DNA of 45,413 bases from Flavobacteriales bacterium (GTDB lineage Bacteria; Bacteroidota; Bacteroidia; Flavobacteriales_D; Crocinitomicaceae). Under the pieces are notes generated by a model. The model did no database searches. It was not told the origin of the DNA and saw nothing but the letters and a program-made list of their open reading frames with translations. Location of the stretch: contig VEQH01000028.1 in NCBI GenBank assembly GCA_018883325.1, forward strand, positions 1 through 45,413, read 5' to 3'. Every line of letters begins with the position of its first letter. Within the stretch, counting starts at the first letter, position 1. This document shows positions 8,101-16,365 of the stretch, piece by piece. Both the position numbers and the translations under genes were made by a program.

Positions 8101-10373
8101 AGAGAGGCATCAAAGGAAAAAACTCCATTGTTATTCACAACTCCATTTCCACTAAAACTACCAGAATTATAACTAGTAAAATCGTACAAATTTGAATAAA
8201 CTTGATTTATACATATTGTTATTGGTAAATTAAAATTAGGTTGATTAGTTTGTTCAACTAAATTAACGTCATCAATATAAATTGTATTATTACCAGTGTT
8301 ATTTTGTAAGTAGGCAGACGCATTTATTATTACAAAGTTATTTATGGCATAATTTTCATCGTTAACAATTGGGATTGAAAAATAATTCCATTGATTATTT
8401 GAAGGAATTGATGAGGATGCTAATAACTTAATGTTAGAAGGTGTTGAATTTATAGAATTTCCTATTGGTATTTGATTTCCATTAAATCCTCCAAATTGTA
8501 TAACAGCAGGAATTTGACCTATATTATTAACTCGGGCTCTAAAAGATAAAATATAAGTTGTACTAGAATTTGGGGCAAGTGAAGAGTTTAAAGTAGTTTT
8601 TAAACCTTCAACCAAACATGCTACATTCGATACTCTACCTGAAAACAAACCAATTAATGTATTGTTATTATTTTGACCATTATTCCAAGTTTCAATGTTA
8701 TGACCTGTTATAGGAACTGTATATCCCAAGGAGCAGTTTCTGACATACAAATCTGGAGTTCCATAGTAAGGATTCCAACATCCAGCTTTTACAATATTAT
8801 CTGCCAGTGATCCACAATTTTGATTTTCTTCAAATCCACCATTTCTTATTAAATTACAATTGTTAATTTGACAATTATCTTCAGGTGTAGTTACATTAAT
8901 AAATACATAAGCAAAATTACCTTTAGCTCCTCCACTTGAAACGGGAATATACCTTAAAAGAACTAAACCAGGCGCTGTTGGAGTAAATATAAATGTTGTG
9001 CCAGATGTTTGATTGATATTGCCACTTCCAGTACCTGAAGAACTACCAAATTGAACTACTTGAAGGCATTCAAAACTAGCTCCATTAATATCATTTTGCC
9101 AGATATTGGAAATTGAAATTGGTACAGCAAAAACTGTTTGGTATTGATAAGTATTTTGACTTGATATACCATCGTTTACTCCTATAACCGGACTTCCTGG
9201 ACATTGATTTCCGCCATAATTGTTGAAGTTTAAGTTTGTTGAATTACCAAATGTAGTTCCAACTTTATATCCTATATCGCACAAGACACTTCTTTCTTCA
9301 GCTTTTAAATAACGTTTCATATAACCTGGTCCGAAACCATTAGTCGCACTCATAACAAAATACTGTCCTATGTTATAAGCTGGATTATGACATCGATCTT
9401 CAAAATGGCTCAAACTACTTGGGTCTGAAAAACTTGATGGTGTATAAACTGCATGGCTTATTGATCCCGAATATTGTATTTGATTATTACAATTAAAAAT
9501 ACTTGGAGACAAAACACTTGCATTTAAATTACTGTTAAAATCAAAATTGAAAAGAGAACAGTTTCCTGTATTAACAATTAATTTTTGATTATTCAAGGTT
9601 TGTAAGTACGTATCATATTTAGTGTAATATTTTCCAAGTGTATTAAACTTAGAACTTCCGTTTGAAGAAATTAAGGAGGCAAATCCAAGTGAATGAACAA
9701 CCTCATGTAGAACAACAGAATATAAATCATACAACCCAACGCTAGTTGAAAGACTCAAATCGGTATGCCAATTAATTGTACTTGTTGAAAAGTTCAAAGA
9801 AACAATACCATGGTAATAACCAGCACTTAATGAACTAGAACTGTATAATGGAGCTGCTACTCCTAAATATGAATCAATTCCAGAGTTAATAGTTTTCCAT
9901 ACTTCATTTTCAACGATTCCACCAGTTGATAAAGCTCCATTTGGAAATGAATAAAAACTTGAAGCTAAGCCTAAAACATTAGGATCAGTAGTAATATTTT
10001 GTATTTTTCTTACCCAAATATTTACTCGAACATTTTGATTTGCTGGAGTTATAAATGCTGAAATATCTGAAAAAACCTGACAAAGCACATTTAATCGTTC
10101 ATTCTCTACAGTTGTATTTCCTTCAAAACCGCTTCCTTGTTCAAAGAATAAATTAAAATATCCTGCAGTACAAAGTAAAGCAGCTTTAGGTTTTCCATTT
10201 ATTAAAGTAACAGTATCAATTATTATTTCATCCAGATTGTACTTTCTTCCTTCTATGTCATATACATTATCAAATAAACCATTAGGTGTTGCTTGATAAT
10301 TATTTGGCACAGGATTTTGTGCTATTCCAACAAAAGCTGTAAAAAAAGCGAGGCAGACAAAAATTGACCTCAT
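5148..10373 (-). CDS. Giant secreted metzincin-like and beta-helix protein with T9SS sorting domain
   Basis: The 1741-aa protein has a signal peptide (MRSIFVCLAFFTAFVGIAQ). Residues 20-370 resemble a zinc metalloprotease: H223-E-V-V-H227-S-L-G230 matches HExxHxxG, H323 in SLSHFED could be the third ligand, and M341 in FVMSAT fits a Met-turn, followed by YLKAEERSVLCDIGY. The pattern is like leishmanolysin-type metzincins, but family assignment is inference. A GGFEEN beta-sandwich-like segment (near 510-710), a CINQVYSNLYDFTSY/GNGV region and a long Asn/Ile/Thr-rich stretch (roughly 870-1480) with right-handed beta-helix character follow. The end is a linker (FEAYGDVE) and a T9SS sorting domain (LKLYPNPGSEFIHYQLP). 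It heads an operon with 4-base overlaps. Likely role is extracellular proteolysis or polymer binding. Confidence 0.75.
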   Translation of the reverse strand: MRSIFVCLAFFTAFVGIAQNPVPNNYQATPNGLFDNVYDIEGRKYNLDEIIIDTVTLINGKPKAALLCTAGYFNLFFEQGSGFEGNTTVENERLNVLCQVFSDISAFITPANQNVRVNIWVRKIQNITTDPNVLGLASSFYSFPNGALSTGGIVENEVWKTINSGIDSYLGVAAPLYSSSSLSAGYYHGIVSLNFSTSTINWHTDLSLSTSVGLYDLYSVVLHEVVHSLGFASLISSNGSSKFNTLGKYYTKYDTYLQTLNNQKLIVNTGNCSLFNFDFNSNLNASVLSPSIFNCNNQIQYSGSISHAVYTPSSFSDPSSLSHFEDRCHNPAYNIGQYFVMSATNGFGPGYMKRYLKAEERSVLCDIGYKVGTTFGNSTNLNFNNYGGNQCPGSPVIGVNDGISSQNTYQYQTVFAVPISISNIWQNDINGASFECLQVVQFGSSSGTGSGNINQTSGTTFIFTPTAPGLVLLRYIPVSSGGAKGNFAYVFINVTTPEDNCQINNCNLIRNGGFEENQNCGSLADNIVKAGCWNPYYGTPDLYVRNCSLGYTVPITGHNIETWNNGQNNNNTLIGLFSGRVSNVACLVEGLKTTLNSSLAPNSSTTYILSFRARVNNIGQIPAVIQFGGFNGNQIPIGNSINSTPSNIKLLASSSIPSNNQWNYFSIPIVNDENYAINNFVIINASAYLQNNTGNNTIYIDDVNLVEQTNQPNFNLPITICINQVYSNLYDFTSYNSGSFSGNGVVNNNGVFSFDASLAGVGNHTINYIYTSNTGCQYPVSKNITVVNSTINLAITSSTGNLSCVGEVIILTASGAQNYNWNQGYSFNNPLVVTANSNTIYSVTGTNSSGCIDTEQIEIIVEDNYCCLTTNIIISPSQPSTSIGLVNNNLVIEVNGQINLNNSMTFNNCIFKMNTNSKINIGNNSTLTLNNCTFFSCNDLWDGIYVNNSSTLIALSSRFEDAKFAVFSSNGGRFTINDCVYNKNSVSIFVDSYNASHLGTVTGTTFDCTATGTVTTGSTLKNPMPGQKSHYGVYAKFVNSLTIGGINAISNSFNNLEVGIFSEGITNLYIYKNNFKNIKQPNCYLNTNLCNANLGWPIWCTKTGATIGTSNGLTGQNKFENCTSGIRIDKASSFGIFYNDFNSINSPGIIGSPIVSKCIFINEVTSSTNINNIKNNTFTNFEKGIYYLKSISSQLIISNNTFGSFNSSAFVGNNLGAAIQLLENVTQTIDISRNLINSTTQNGDYGIIAQNVSTTNGSNFTIKQNTIRNVKNGIWITKYNNVKITDHRSTLTSIGAAAAGIYFPSTVPTTTTIGIKLENCNGTLVKGNTIQRTNYTSSSLSGFNELTAGNSQLMYGIYVGENSANSNIIDNTTLKMGTGIYIIGNNNFPTTVRCNQIKFHPVGLHMNGYIGDQGSPTSPQDNQWAFGTSGSIGIVRNGLTPKFHTRSLSLPFMPNPNTQFFPPATAVDYPITTSSNPIYNCQEGCANPPCFIPNGLVQAITESGEYSLLSEQELKTLDIELYKSLKISPYTYDQNTEDGNIYEEFIDSMDLTNAFKIYELEMELALNDTIIAKQKLDAFEAYGDVELNYKKVFEVYINTWMKGKYELESQDSSYLREIADQSPRVAGNAVYMARVMLSIDTTDTETYYAKSTNVQAIKVNEQLKLYPNPGSEFIHYQLPIEESENGIVRIIDISGKLLIEWTVDFNCSIGSLDVSQYSNGIYMFELELTNGKSIIKKLVVE

Positions 10374-10405
10374 AGTGTAGGTAGATTAGGTGAAAAATTC
10401 TTGTC

Positions 10406-10435
10406 CAAATTAAGAACTTTTAACATGCTGTGCAA
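10406..10435 (-). promoter_or_regulatory. Probable promoter of the T9SS cargo operon
   Basis: On the minus strand TTG (10433-10435) is followed 19 bases later by TTAATTTG (10406-10413), one mismatch from the Bacteroidota -7 box TAnnTTTG. The box lies 32 bases before the ATG at 10373. Confidence 0.4.
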
Positions 10436-10711
10436 TACGTAATTCTACCTGATTTTCAATTTTAACATTTCAAACCCAAAAAAACACATATATTTTGAAA
10501 AAGAATTTGAAAGGTTTTTTGTCAAAAATTTAGATTTCTCGAACTGTTCTATTGTATTTCTCAAATCTTATTTCATTTTTCGAAAGTTTTTATCCACAAC
10601 ATTAACATTCGAAAGTAACAACTATGATTTAAATTTTTAAATAATTGGTTTATCCTTCTCTATTAATGGCCAATAATTTCTACTCTTAACAATTCAATCA
10701 CAAGCAATGAC

Positions 10712-10719
10712 TATTTTTG
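10712..10719 (+). promoter_or_regulatory. Promoter -7 box of pafA
   Basis: TATTTTTG matches TAnnTTTG exactly, 14 bases before the pafA ATG. No TTG is seen at the usual -33 distance. The rest of the 360-base divergent spacer (10374-10733) shows no other recognised site. Confidence 0.45.
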
Positions 10720-10733
10720 AAAAAAAATAAAAA

Positions 10734-12368
10734 ATGAAACTAATTCCTTTATTGATTGCCTTGTTTTTATTCACTTTTTCAACGCAAGCCCAGCGTTCAA
10801 AACCTCCAAAATTGGTTGTTGGAATCGTTGTTGACCAAATGTGTTACGAATACCTCTATCGCTATCAAGCCAATTTTGTAGAAGGAGGATTCAATCGTTT
10901 TTTGAAAAAAGGAATGAATTGTAGAAACACATTGTACAATTATGTTCCAACCTACACAGGGCCAGGACACGCTTCGATTTACACAGGAACAACGCCAAGC
11001 AATCACGGTATTGTTGGAAACGATTGGTATAACCGCGAAACACAAGGAAATATGTATTGTGTACAAGATAATTCGGTTTCAACGATTGGAAGTAGCTCAA
11101 AGGAAGGTCAAATGTCACCCGAAAACTTAAAGACTTACACAATTACCGACCAATTAAAAATGACTTATCCGAAAGCAAAAGTGATATCGATGTCAATAAA
11201 AGATCGTGGTTCAATTTTGCCGGGCGGACATTTGAGTGATGGTTCGTATTGGTATGATTATTCTACAGGTACTTTCATAACAAGCACTTATTTCAAAAAA
11301 GAATTACCAGCTTGGGTAAGTGATTTTAACGCAAGTAAAAATGCAACAACCTATTCTAAAACGTGGGATTTGTTATTGCCAAAGGAGCGTTATTCTTCCG
11401 TTGATGAAAGTCCGTATGAGGTTGTTTTATCTGGGAAAACAAGTGCCACTTTTCCATATAATTTAATTGAAATGGGTGGAGGAAAAGCAAGTCCAAAACT
11501 TTTCACCACTTCGCCTTTCGCTAATGAATTATTGACAGATTTCGCGTTGGAAGCAATTGAAAAAGAAGGTTTAGGTAAAGATAATCAAACAGATATGTTG
11601 TGTGTAAGTTATTCAACACCTGATATCGCAGGACATGCATTTGGTCCTTACTCCTTAGAACTTGAAGATATTTATGTGCGTTTAGATCGTGATTTGAAAA
11701 AATTAATGGATGGTTTGGAAAAGAAATATGGAAAGAATGGTTTTACTATTTTCTTAACAGCTGACCACGCCGTTGTTCCAGTTCCGCAAATGTTGGTTGA
11801 CAAGAAAATGCCCGGAGGTTATTTCTATTTAGATAAAAACATGGAAGAATTACGTAAATCAACAACTACTGAATTTGGCGCTGATTTAATTGAAATTGAA
11901 GAAAATTTGAATATTTACTTGAATCATAAAAAACTTGATTCCTTAAAATTAAATCGCGAAGTTGTTGCCCAATTTGTTGCGTCTAAAGTACGAACTTGGA
12001 AAAGTGTTAAAGCTGTTTTTACTGCCGGAGAATTAGGACAAAATACTTCAAGCGATAATGAATGGAAAGACATGTTACGCAAAGGATTTGTTTTCAATCG
12101 AAGTGGAGATGTTCTTTTCATTTTAGAACCAGGTTACTTGCCGAAATCGAAAGAATCCGACAAAAATCACCAAGGAACTTCTCATGGTTCAGCATTCAAT
12201 TACGACGGTCATGTTCCGCTTTTATGGTACGGAGCAGGAATTGAATCAAAAGATGTTTTTACACCTTATAAAATTATTGACATTGCCCCAACTTTAACGC
12301 ATCTATTGAATCTCCAACGTTCAGGAGCAATGACAGGTCAACCAATTATTGAAGTTTTACAGAAATAA
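10734..12368 (+). CDS. pafA: PafA-type alkaline phosphatase
   Basis: The 544-aa protein has a signal peptide (MKLIPLLIALFLFTFSTQAQ) and the alkaline phosphatase superfamily fold. T75 in PTYTGPGHASIYTG is the expected nucleophile, N96 in HGIVGNDWY the expected phosphate ligand, and K156-D-R158 the expected phosphate-binding pair; these correspond to T79, N100, K162 and R164 of the characterised Elizabethkingia PafA with constant offsets. Metal-ligand motifs are visible at DQM (D34), YSTPDIAGHAFGP and LTADHAVVP, with HGSAFNYDGHVPLLWYG near the end. PafA enzymes are periplasmic phosphomonoesterases with broad substrate range and low sensitivity to phosphate. The aminotransferase gene starts on the very next base. 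No Pho box was identified. Confidence 0.9.
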   Translation: MKLIPLLIALFLFTFSTQAQRSKPPKLVVGIVVDQMCYEYLYRYQANFVEGGFNRFLKKGMNCRNTLYNYVPTYTGPGHASIYTGTTPSNHGIVGNDWYNRETQGNMYCVQDNSVSTIGSSSKEGQMSPENLKTYTITDQLKMTYPKAKVISMSIKDRGSILPGGHLSDGSYWYDYSTGTFITSTYFKKELPAWVSDFNASKNATTYSKTWDLLLPKERYSSVDESPYEVVLSGKTSATFPYNLIEMGGGKASPKLFTTSPFANELLTDFALEAIEKEGLGKDNQTDMLCVSYSTPDIAGHAFGPYSLELEDIYVRLDRDLKKLMDGLEKKYGKNGFTIFLTADHAVVPVPQMLVDKKMPGGYFYLDKNMEELRKSTTTEFGADLIEIEENLNIYLNHKKLDSLKLNREVVAQFVASKVRTWKSVKAVFTAGELGQNTSSDNEWKDMLRKGFVFNRSGDVLFILEPGYLPKSKESDKNHQGTSHGSAFNYDGHVPLLWYGAGIESKDVFTPYKIIDIAPTLTHLLNLQRSGAMTGQPIIEVLQK

Positions 12369-13559
12369 ATGAGTAATAAAGAATTCTTTATAGATCACCT
12401 TGGCCAAACGAATCCTTTTCCTTTTTTGATTGAAGTTGAAAAAGCAGAAGGAATCAATATCACAGCAAAATCGGGTAAAGTTTTCATGGATATGATTGCA
12501 GGTGTTGCCGTTAACAATATTGGTCACCGCCATCCGAAAGTTGTGGAAGCGATTAAAGATCAAGTGGATAAATACCTTCACGTGATGGTTTACGGCGAAT
12601 TTGTCCAAGATGCTCAAACTGATTTAGTGAAGTCATTAATTTCTGTTTTGCCACCAAGTTTGAATGGCGTTTATGTTGTAAATTCAGGAACTGAAGCAAA
12701 TGAAGCTGCGATAAAATTAGCAAAACGAGTAACTGGGAGAATGGAAATCGTTTCATTCAGAGGTTCTTACCATGGTAGCACTTTAGGTTCACTCAGTATT
12801 TCTGGAAACGAAATAAAAAAGCAAGTATTTCGACCTTTGATGCCTGATGTTCGTTTTCTGATGCACAACGATTTAGAAGGAATTCAGCAAATAACTGAAA
12901 AAACAGCAGGTGTAATTATTGAAACTGTTCAAGGTGATGCAGGTGTTAGAGTTCCAGATTTGGCTTTTTTGCATGCGTTAAGAAAACGTTGTACAGAAGT
13001 TGGCGCTTTGTTGATTTTTGACGAAATCCAATGTGGGATGGGGCGCACAGGGATGATGTTTGCATTTGAACATTTTGGAATTGTACCTGATGCCTTGACT
13101 TTAGGAAAAGCACTAGGTGGAGGAATGCCAATTGGCGCATTGGTTTCGTCGCAAAAGAATTTGAATGAATTCACCTACAATCCAATGCTTGGACACATTA
13201 CTACTTTTGGGGGGCATCCTGTGGTTTGTGCAGCTGCAGCCGCTTGCGTTGAGGTACTGAAAAGCGAAATTAATTGGAATCAAGTTGAGAAATTGGGAAA
13301 ATTGCTAGAAGAAATTATTGTGCAACATCCAGCAATTAAAACTTCGCGCAGAATCGGAATGATGTTCGCTTTTGATATGGAATCGAGTGAACGCGTTGCA
13401 AAAGTGGTAGACAAATGCTTGGAGAAAGGCTTGTTAACTTTTTGGTTTTTATCGCATCCTTACAGCTTTAGACTTTCGCCGCCTTTGACGATAACGGAGC
13501 AAGAAATCCGCGAGGCAGGAAAGCGAATCATTGAAGCTATTGAAGAAACGGAAGCTTAA
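12369..13559 (+). CDS. Class III PLP-dependent aminotransferase (ornithine/acetylornithine type)
   Basis: The 396-aa protein has the full class III signature: SGTEANEAAIKLAKR (from 106), YHGSTLGSLSISG, the cofactor-binding D218 in LLIFDEIQCGMGRTG, and the Schiff-base lysine K247 in TLGKALGGGMPIGA. Its length is typical. The family includes ornithine, acetylornithine, 4-aminobutyrate and other omega-amino acid aminotransferases; the sequence alone does not settle the substrate. The ATG begins directly after the pafA TAA with no spacer, so the two are almost certainly co-transcribed and probably coupled. No arginine-biosynthesis neighbours are present, which argues against a firm ArgD call. Confidence 0.85.
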   Translation: MSNKEFFIDHLGQTNPFPFLIEVEKAEGINITAKSGKVFMDMIAGVAVNNIGHRHPKVVEAIKDQVDKYLHVMVYGEFVQDAQTDLVKSLISVLPPSLNGVYVVNSGTEANEAAIKLAKRVTGRMEIVSFRGSYHGSTLGSLSISGNEIKKQVFRPLMPDVRFLMHNDLEGIQQITEKTAGVIIETVQGDAGVRVPDLAFLHALRKRCTEVGALLIFDEIQCGMGRTGMMFAFEHFGIVPDALTLGKALGGGMPIGALVSSQKNLNEFTYNPMLGHITTFGGHPVVCAAAAACVEVLKSEINWNQVEKLGKLLEEIIVQHPAIKTSRRIGMMFAFDMESSERVAKVVDKCLEKGLLTFWFLSHPYSFRLSPPLTITEQEIREAGKRIIEAIEETEA

Positions 13560-13635
13560 AAAAAAGTATAATTCATTTTTTCAGCTTCAAAATTGAATTT
13601 AGTTGCTGAACTGAAACTGCTTAGTGTTAAAGAAC

Positions 13636-13643
13636 TATCTTTG
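13636..13643 (+). promoter_or_regulatory. Promoter -7 box of metF
   Basis: TATCTTTG matches TAnnTTTG and ends 17 bases before the metF ATG. A -33 TTG at the usual spacing is not evident. Confidence 0.4.
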
Positions 13644-13660
13644 TCACCATTAAATAAAAA

Positions 13661-14611
13661 ATGAAAGTAACTGAACATATAAAAAACGCTAACGAAACTT
13701 TATTCTCATTCGAGATTTTACCACCATTGAAAGGTAAAAGTATTCAGTCAATTTATGATGGAATCGATCCTTTGATGGAGTTTAAACCAAAGTTTGTGAA
13801 TGTTACTTATCATCGCGAAGAATTCATTTACAAAGAAAGAGATAACGGATTGTTGGAGAAAATCGCAATTCGCAAGCGTCCGGGAACTGTTGGAATTTGT
13901 GCTGCAATTATGAATAAATACCATGTGGATGCCGTTCCGCACTTGATTTGTGGTGGATTTAGCAAGGAAGAAACTGAAAATGCTTTGATTGATTTACAAT
14001 TCTTAGGGATTGATAATGTCTTAGCATTGAGAGGAGATTCAATAAAAACAGAAAGTACTTTTCGTCCGCATCCAGAAGGTCATTCATTTGCTGTTGATTT
14101 AATTCATCAAATTTCGGATATGAATCGCGGAAATTATATGATGGACGACGTGCAATTGGAACCAACCGATTTTTGTATCGGAACTGCTGGTTACCCTGAA
14201 AAACATTTTGAAGCGATGAACTTAGCGACCGATTTGAACTATCTAAAAGATAAAGTTGATGCTGGTGCAGAATACATTGTGACGCAAATGTTTTTTGATA
14301 ATTCGAAGTTCTTTGCTTTTGTTGAGGAATGTAGAAAAATTGGAATTGATGTACCCATTATTCCGGGATTAAAACCCTTGAAAACATTGGCGCATATTTC
14401 ATTCTTGCCGAAATTTTTTAAAATTGATTATCCAGTTGAATTATCAACTGAACTTTTGAAATGCAAAGACAACAAAGCTGTTGAACAACTTGGGATTGAA
14501 TGGGGAATTCATCAATCTAAAGAATTAAAAGCGGCAAATGTTCCTTGTATTCACTATTATACTATGTCTAATTCTTCACAAGTGAAATCAATCGCTGCCG
14601 AAGTTTTTTAA
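13661..14611 (+). CDS. metF: Methylenetetrahydrofolate reductase
   Basis: The 316-aa protein matches MetF: FSFEILPPLKGKSI at the N-terminus with the catalytic glutamate region, FVNVTYHREEF, the NVLALRGDSIK flavin/folate strand near 126, QLEPTDFCIGTAGYPEKH, and DAGAEYIVTQMFFDNSKFF. It catalyses reduction of 5,10-methylene-THF to 5-methyl-THF with FAD, feeding methionine synthesis in the cytoplasm. The length fits the short bacterial form without a SAM-binding regulatory domain. A separate -7 box precedes it, so it probably starts its own transcript with the gene 8 bases downstream. Confidence 0.92.
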   Translation: MKVTEHIKNANETLFSFEILPPLKGKSIQSIYDGIDPLMEFKPKFVNVTYHREEFIYKERDNGLLEKIAIRKRPGTVGICAAIMNKYHVDAVPHLICGGFSKEETENALIDLQFLGIDNVLALRGDSIKTESTFRPHPEGHSFAVDLIHQISDMNRGNYMMDDVQLEPTDFCIGTAGYPEKHFEAMNLATDLNYLKDKVDAGAEYIVTQMFFDNSKFFAFVEECRKIGIDVPIIPGLKPLKTLAHISFLPKFFKIDYPVELSTELLKCKDNKAVEQLGIEWGIHQSKELKAANVPCIHYYTMSNSSQVKSIAAEVF

Positions 14612-14619
14612 TAAATCCT

Positions 14620-15162
14620 ATGAAAAAAAATCTTTTTGTTACGTGTTTGTTCTTTTTGCTTTTAACGGCTAATGTAAATTGGGCACAACCATTGAAATTA
14701 AAAAATGCTGTTGTTATTGCGCAGTTTGATAAGTCAGAAGATAGATATGCCTTAGAGGTAACGATTACTGAGTTGTTGACGCAATATAAAATTAAAGCGA
14801 TGCCATCTTTGAACTTGTTAAAGCAAGGTGCAGATGCTTCCGTTTTGGTGGATGACACGCTTCAACGAGATTTAAAAACGGCAGGTTACGATACTTATTT
14901 AGTGGTAAATGTTAGAGGATACGATCGTACTTTTAAGCCTGCAACTCAAAATATATCTTTTGCTCAAATGCTTGATATGACAAGTATTTATCATTTATAC
15001 AGAGATGAAGCAACCTCTGTGAGTTTTGAGTTTACTTTCTTTAGAAATAACGAAGTAGTTCATCGCAATGTCTTAAAGTGTGGAAATATTTCGGATAGAA
15101 ATTCGGTATTGAAACGCTTCCGTAAAAAGCTTCCAAAAATCATTGAAAAAAGCTGGAAATAA
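14620..15162 (+). CDS. Secreted protein of unknown function
   Basis: The 180-aa product has a signal peptide (MKKNLFVTCLFFLLLTANVN, ending WAQ) and a compact alpha/beta mature region (LKNAVVIAQFDKSEDRYALE, then AGYDTYLVVNVRGYDR and SVSFEFTFFRNNEVVHRNVL), ending in a basic helix. It is not recognised. The alternation resembles small periplasmic proteins that scavenge or sense envelope components, but that is a guess. It follows metF by 8 bases and is likely co-transcribed. Confidence 0.7.
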   Translation: MKKNLFVTCLFFLLLTANVNWAQPLKLKNAVVIAQFDKSEDRYALEVTITELLTQYKIKAMPSLNLLKQGADASVLVDDTLQRDLKTAGYDTYLVVNVRGYDRTFKPATQNISFAQMLDMTSIYHLYRDEATSVSFEFTFFRNNEVVHRNVLKCGNISDRNSVLKRFRKKLPKIIEKSWK

Positions 15163-15227
15163 AGAAGGATGCAATTTTTCTCTTTTCAACAGAATCTAAG
15201 AACTTTACAATATTCATTTCTTTTAAA

Positions 15228-15419
15228 ATGAAAGATTTATTAAGTGAATTAAGTGCTCCAGCTCGACGCGCATTAGAAAATAATGGAATTGATTCATTAC
15301 AAAAACTTGCAACTTTCAGTGAAAAAGAAGTACTAAAATTTCACGGCATTGGAAAAAGTTCTATCCCAAAAATGAAAAGAATCTTAGAAAAAGCGGGTTT
15401 AAAGTTCAGAGAAGAATAG
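15228..15419 (+). CDS. Stand-alone RNA polymerase alphaCTD-like helix-hairpin-helix protein
   Basis: This 63-aa cytoplasmic protein is almost entirely one domain: LSAPARRALENNGIDSLQKL, then SEKEVLKFHGIGKSSIPKMK and RILEKAGLKF. The pattern matches the C-terminal domain of the RNA polymerase alpha subunit, which binds UP-element DNA and activators through a helix-hairpin-helix (here HGIGKSS). No N-terminal alpha domain is present. It may bind DNA or nucleoprotein as a small accessory factor; function is inferred only from the fold. The ATG at 15228 follows an AT-rich leader without a clear box. Confidence 0.75.
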   Translation: MKDLLSELSAPARRALENNGIDSLQKLATFSEKEVLKFHGIGKSSIPKMKRILEKAGLKFREE

Positions 15420-15425
15420 ATTTTA

Positions 15426-15480
15426 ATTCTACATTCTACATTTTACATTCTACATTCTACATTCTACATTCTTCATTCTA
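15426..15480. repeat. Heptamer microsatellite (ATTCTAC, about 8 copies)
   Basis: Seven-base units run head to tail: ATTCTAC, ATTCTAC, ATTTTAC, three more ATTCTAC, ATTCTTC and a final ATTCTA. The last copy supplies the stop codon (TAG on the minus strand, 15478-15480) of the convergent gene. Such a tract can change length by slippage. Confidence 0.9.
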
Positions 15481-16362
15481 ATTCCCCATTCTAAATTGCT
15501 TGTCCAATTCAGCATCTTTTGGATCGCCATAAACGCCACATTTCGGAGGACGTTCAAATAATTTAATCACTTTAATTTGTGCTTGAATTGGCCAATATTG
15601 AGAAGCAAACCAATTCGCTTTCGCATTAAATCCGTTCCATTCATAAGCGCTAACAATCGGAACGTGAACACCAGGAACAATCATCCAAGCACGATTTAAA
15701 CGAATCCCGATCCCCAAGCTATAATGAACTTGAGCTACAAACGGTTTTTGAAATTTCAATTCCTGTGGATGATTGGAGAAATTAGCATCGTAAACTTTAT
15801 TTCCTTGCATGAAATTATAATCGAAATTAAAACCTAAACTTTGGTCAATAAAGTGTTTTCTTGCTTTATCAATTTTCTTTTTCCCGTAGTAAATGAGCGT
15901 ATGAGCTGAAACGCGCGCAAAGACATAATTATTTTTGAAGCTACCTTCACCATGATACGATTGTACAATATCTCCTAAAGCATTTTTTATGTCAACGTGT
16001 GTTGTTTCTGTTCCGCTTAATTGACGAAAACCAACTCCCCAATCAACGTAATCCATGATTCTACTTTTCTTCAAAGGCTTAATCGGAATACCTTTCCATT
16101 TTGGAAAATGTGCAAGGCCTAATTCTGCGAAAAAACCAAATTGCCCTTTGGGAGTGATTTCATAATTTCCTCGTGCACCCACATTGTCTGTTAATATTCC
16201 AGAAATTGGCTTTGAAGGAATCATGTAAGTTGGTCCAATCGCGAAATGAATACCATCGTTTGTTACAATGATGTAATCATTTCCTTTCGTTCCTTTTTTG
16301 AAAGCACCCTGACCAAAAAGTAAAGTTGGAAAAAGTAATGCAAGAAAAATACTGTTCTTCAT
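15478..16362 (-). CDS. Probable outer-membrane beta-barrel protein of unknown function
   Basis: The 294-aa protein has a signal peptide (MKNSIFLALLFPTLLFGQ) and a mature part rich in alternating aromatic and polar strands with glycine turns (GNYEITPKGQFGFFAELGLAHFP, NYVFARVSAHTLIYYGKKK, QVHYSLGIGIRLNRAWMIVP). Its length suits a small 8- to 12-strand barrel, but the last strand lacks the classic terminal aromatic residue. It starts 3 bases after the kmo stop, so it belongs to that transcript. Its stop codon lies within the heptamer repeat. Confidence 0.65.
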   Translation of the reverse strand: MKNSIFLALLFPTLLFGQGAFKKGTKGNDYIIVTNDGIHFAIGPTYMIPSKPISGILTDNVGARGNYEITPKGQFGFFAELGLAHFPKWKGIPIKPLKKSRIMDYVDWGVGFRQLSGTETTHVDIKNALGDIVQSYHGEGSFKNNYVFARVSAHTLIYYGKKKIDKARKHFIDQSLGFNFDYNFMQGNKVYDANFSNHPQELKFQKPFVAQVHYSLGIGIRLNRAWMIVPGVHVPIVSAYEWNGFNAKANWFASQYWPIQAQIKVIKLFERPPKCGVYGDPKDAELDKQFRMGN

Positions 16363-16365
16363 AAA

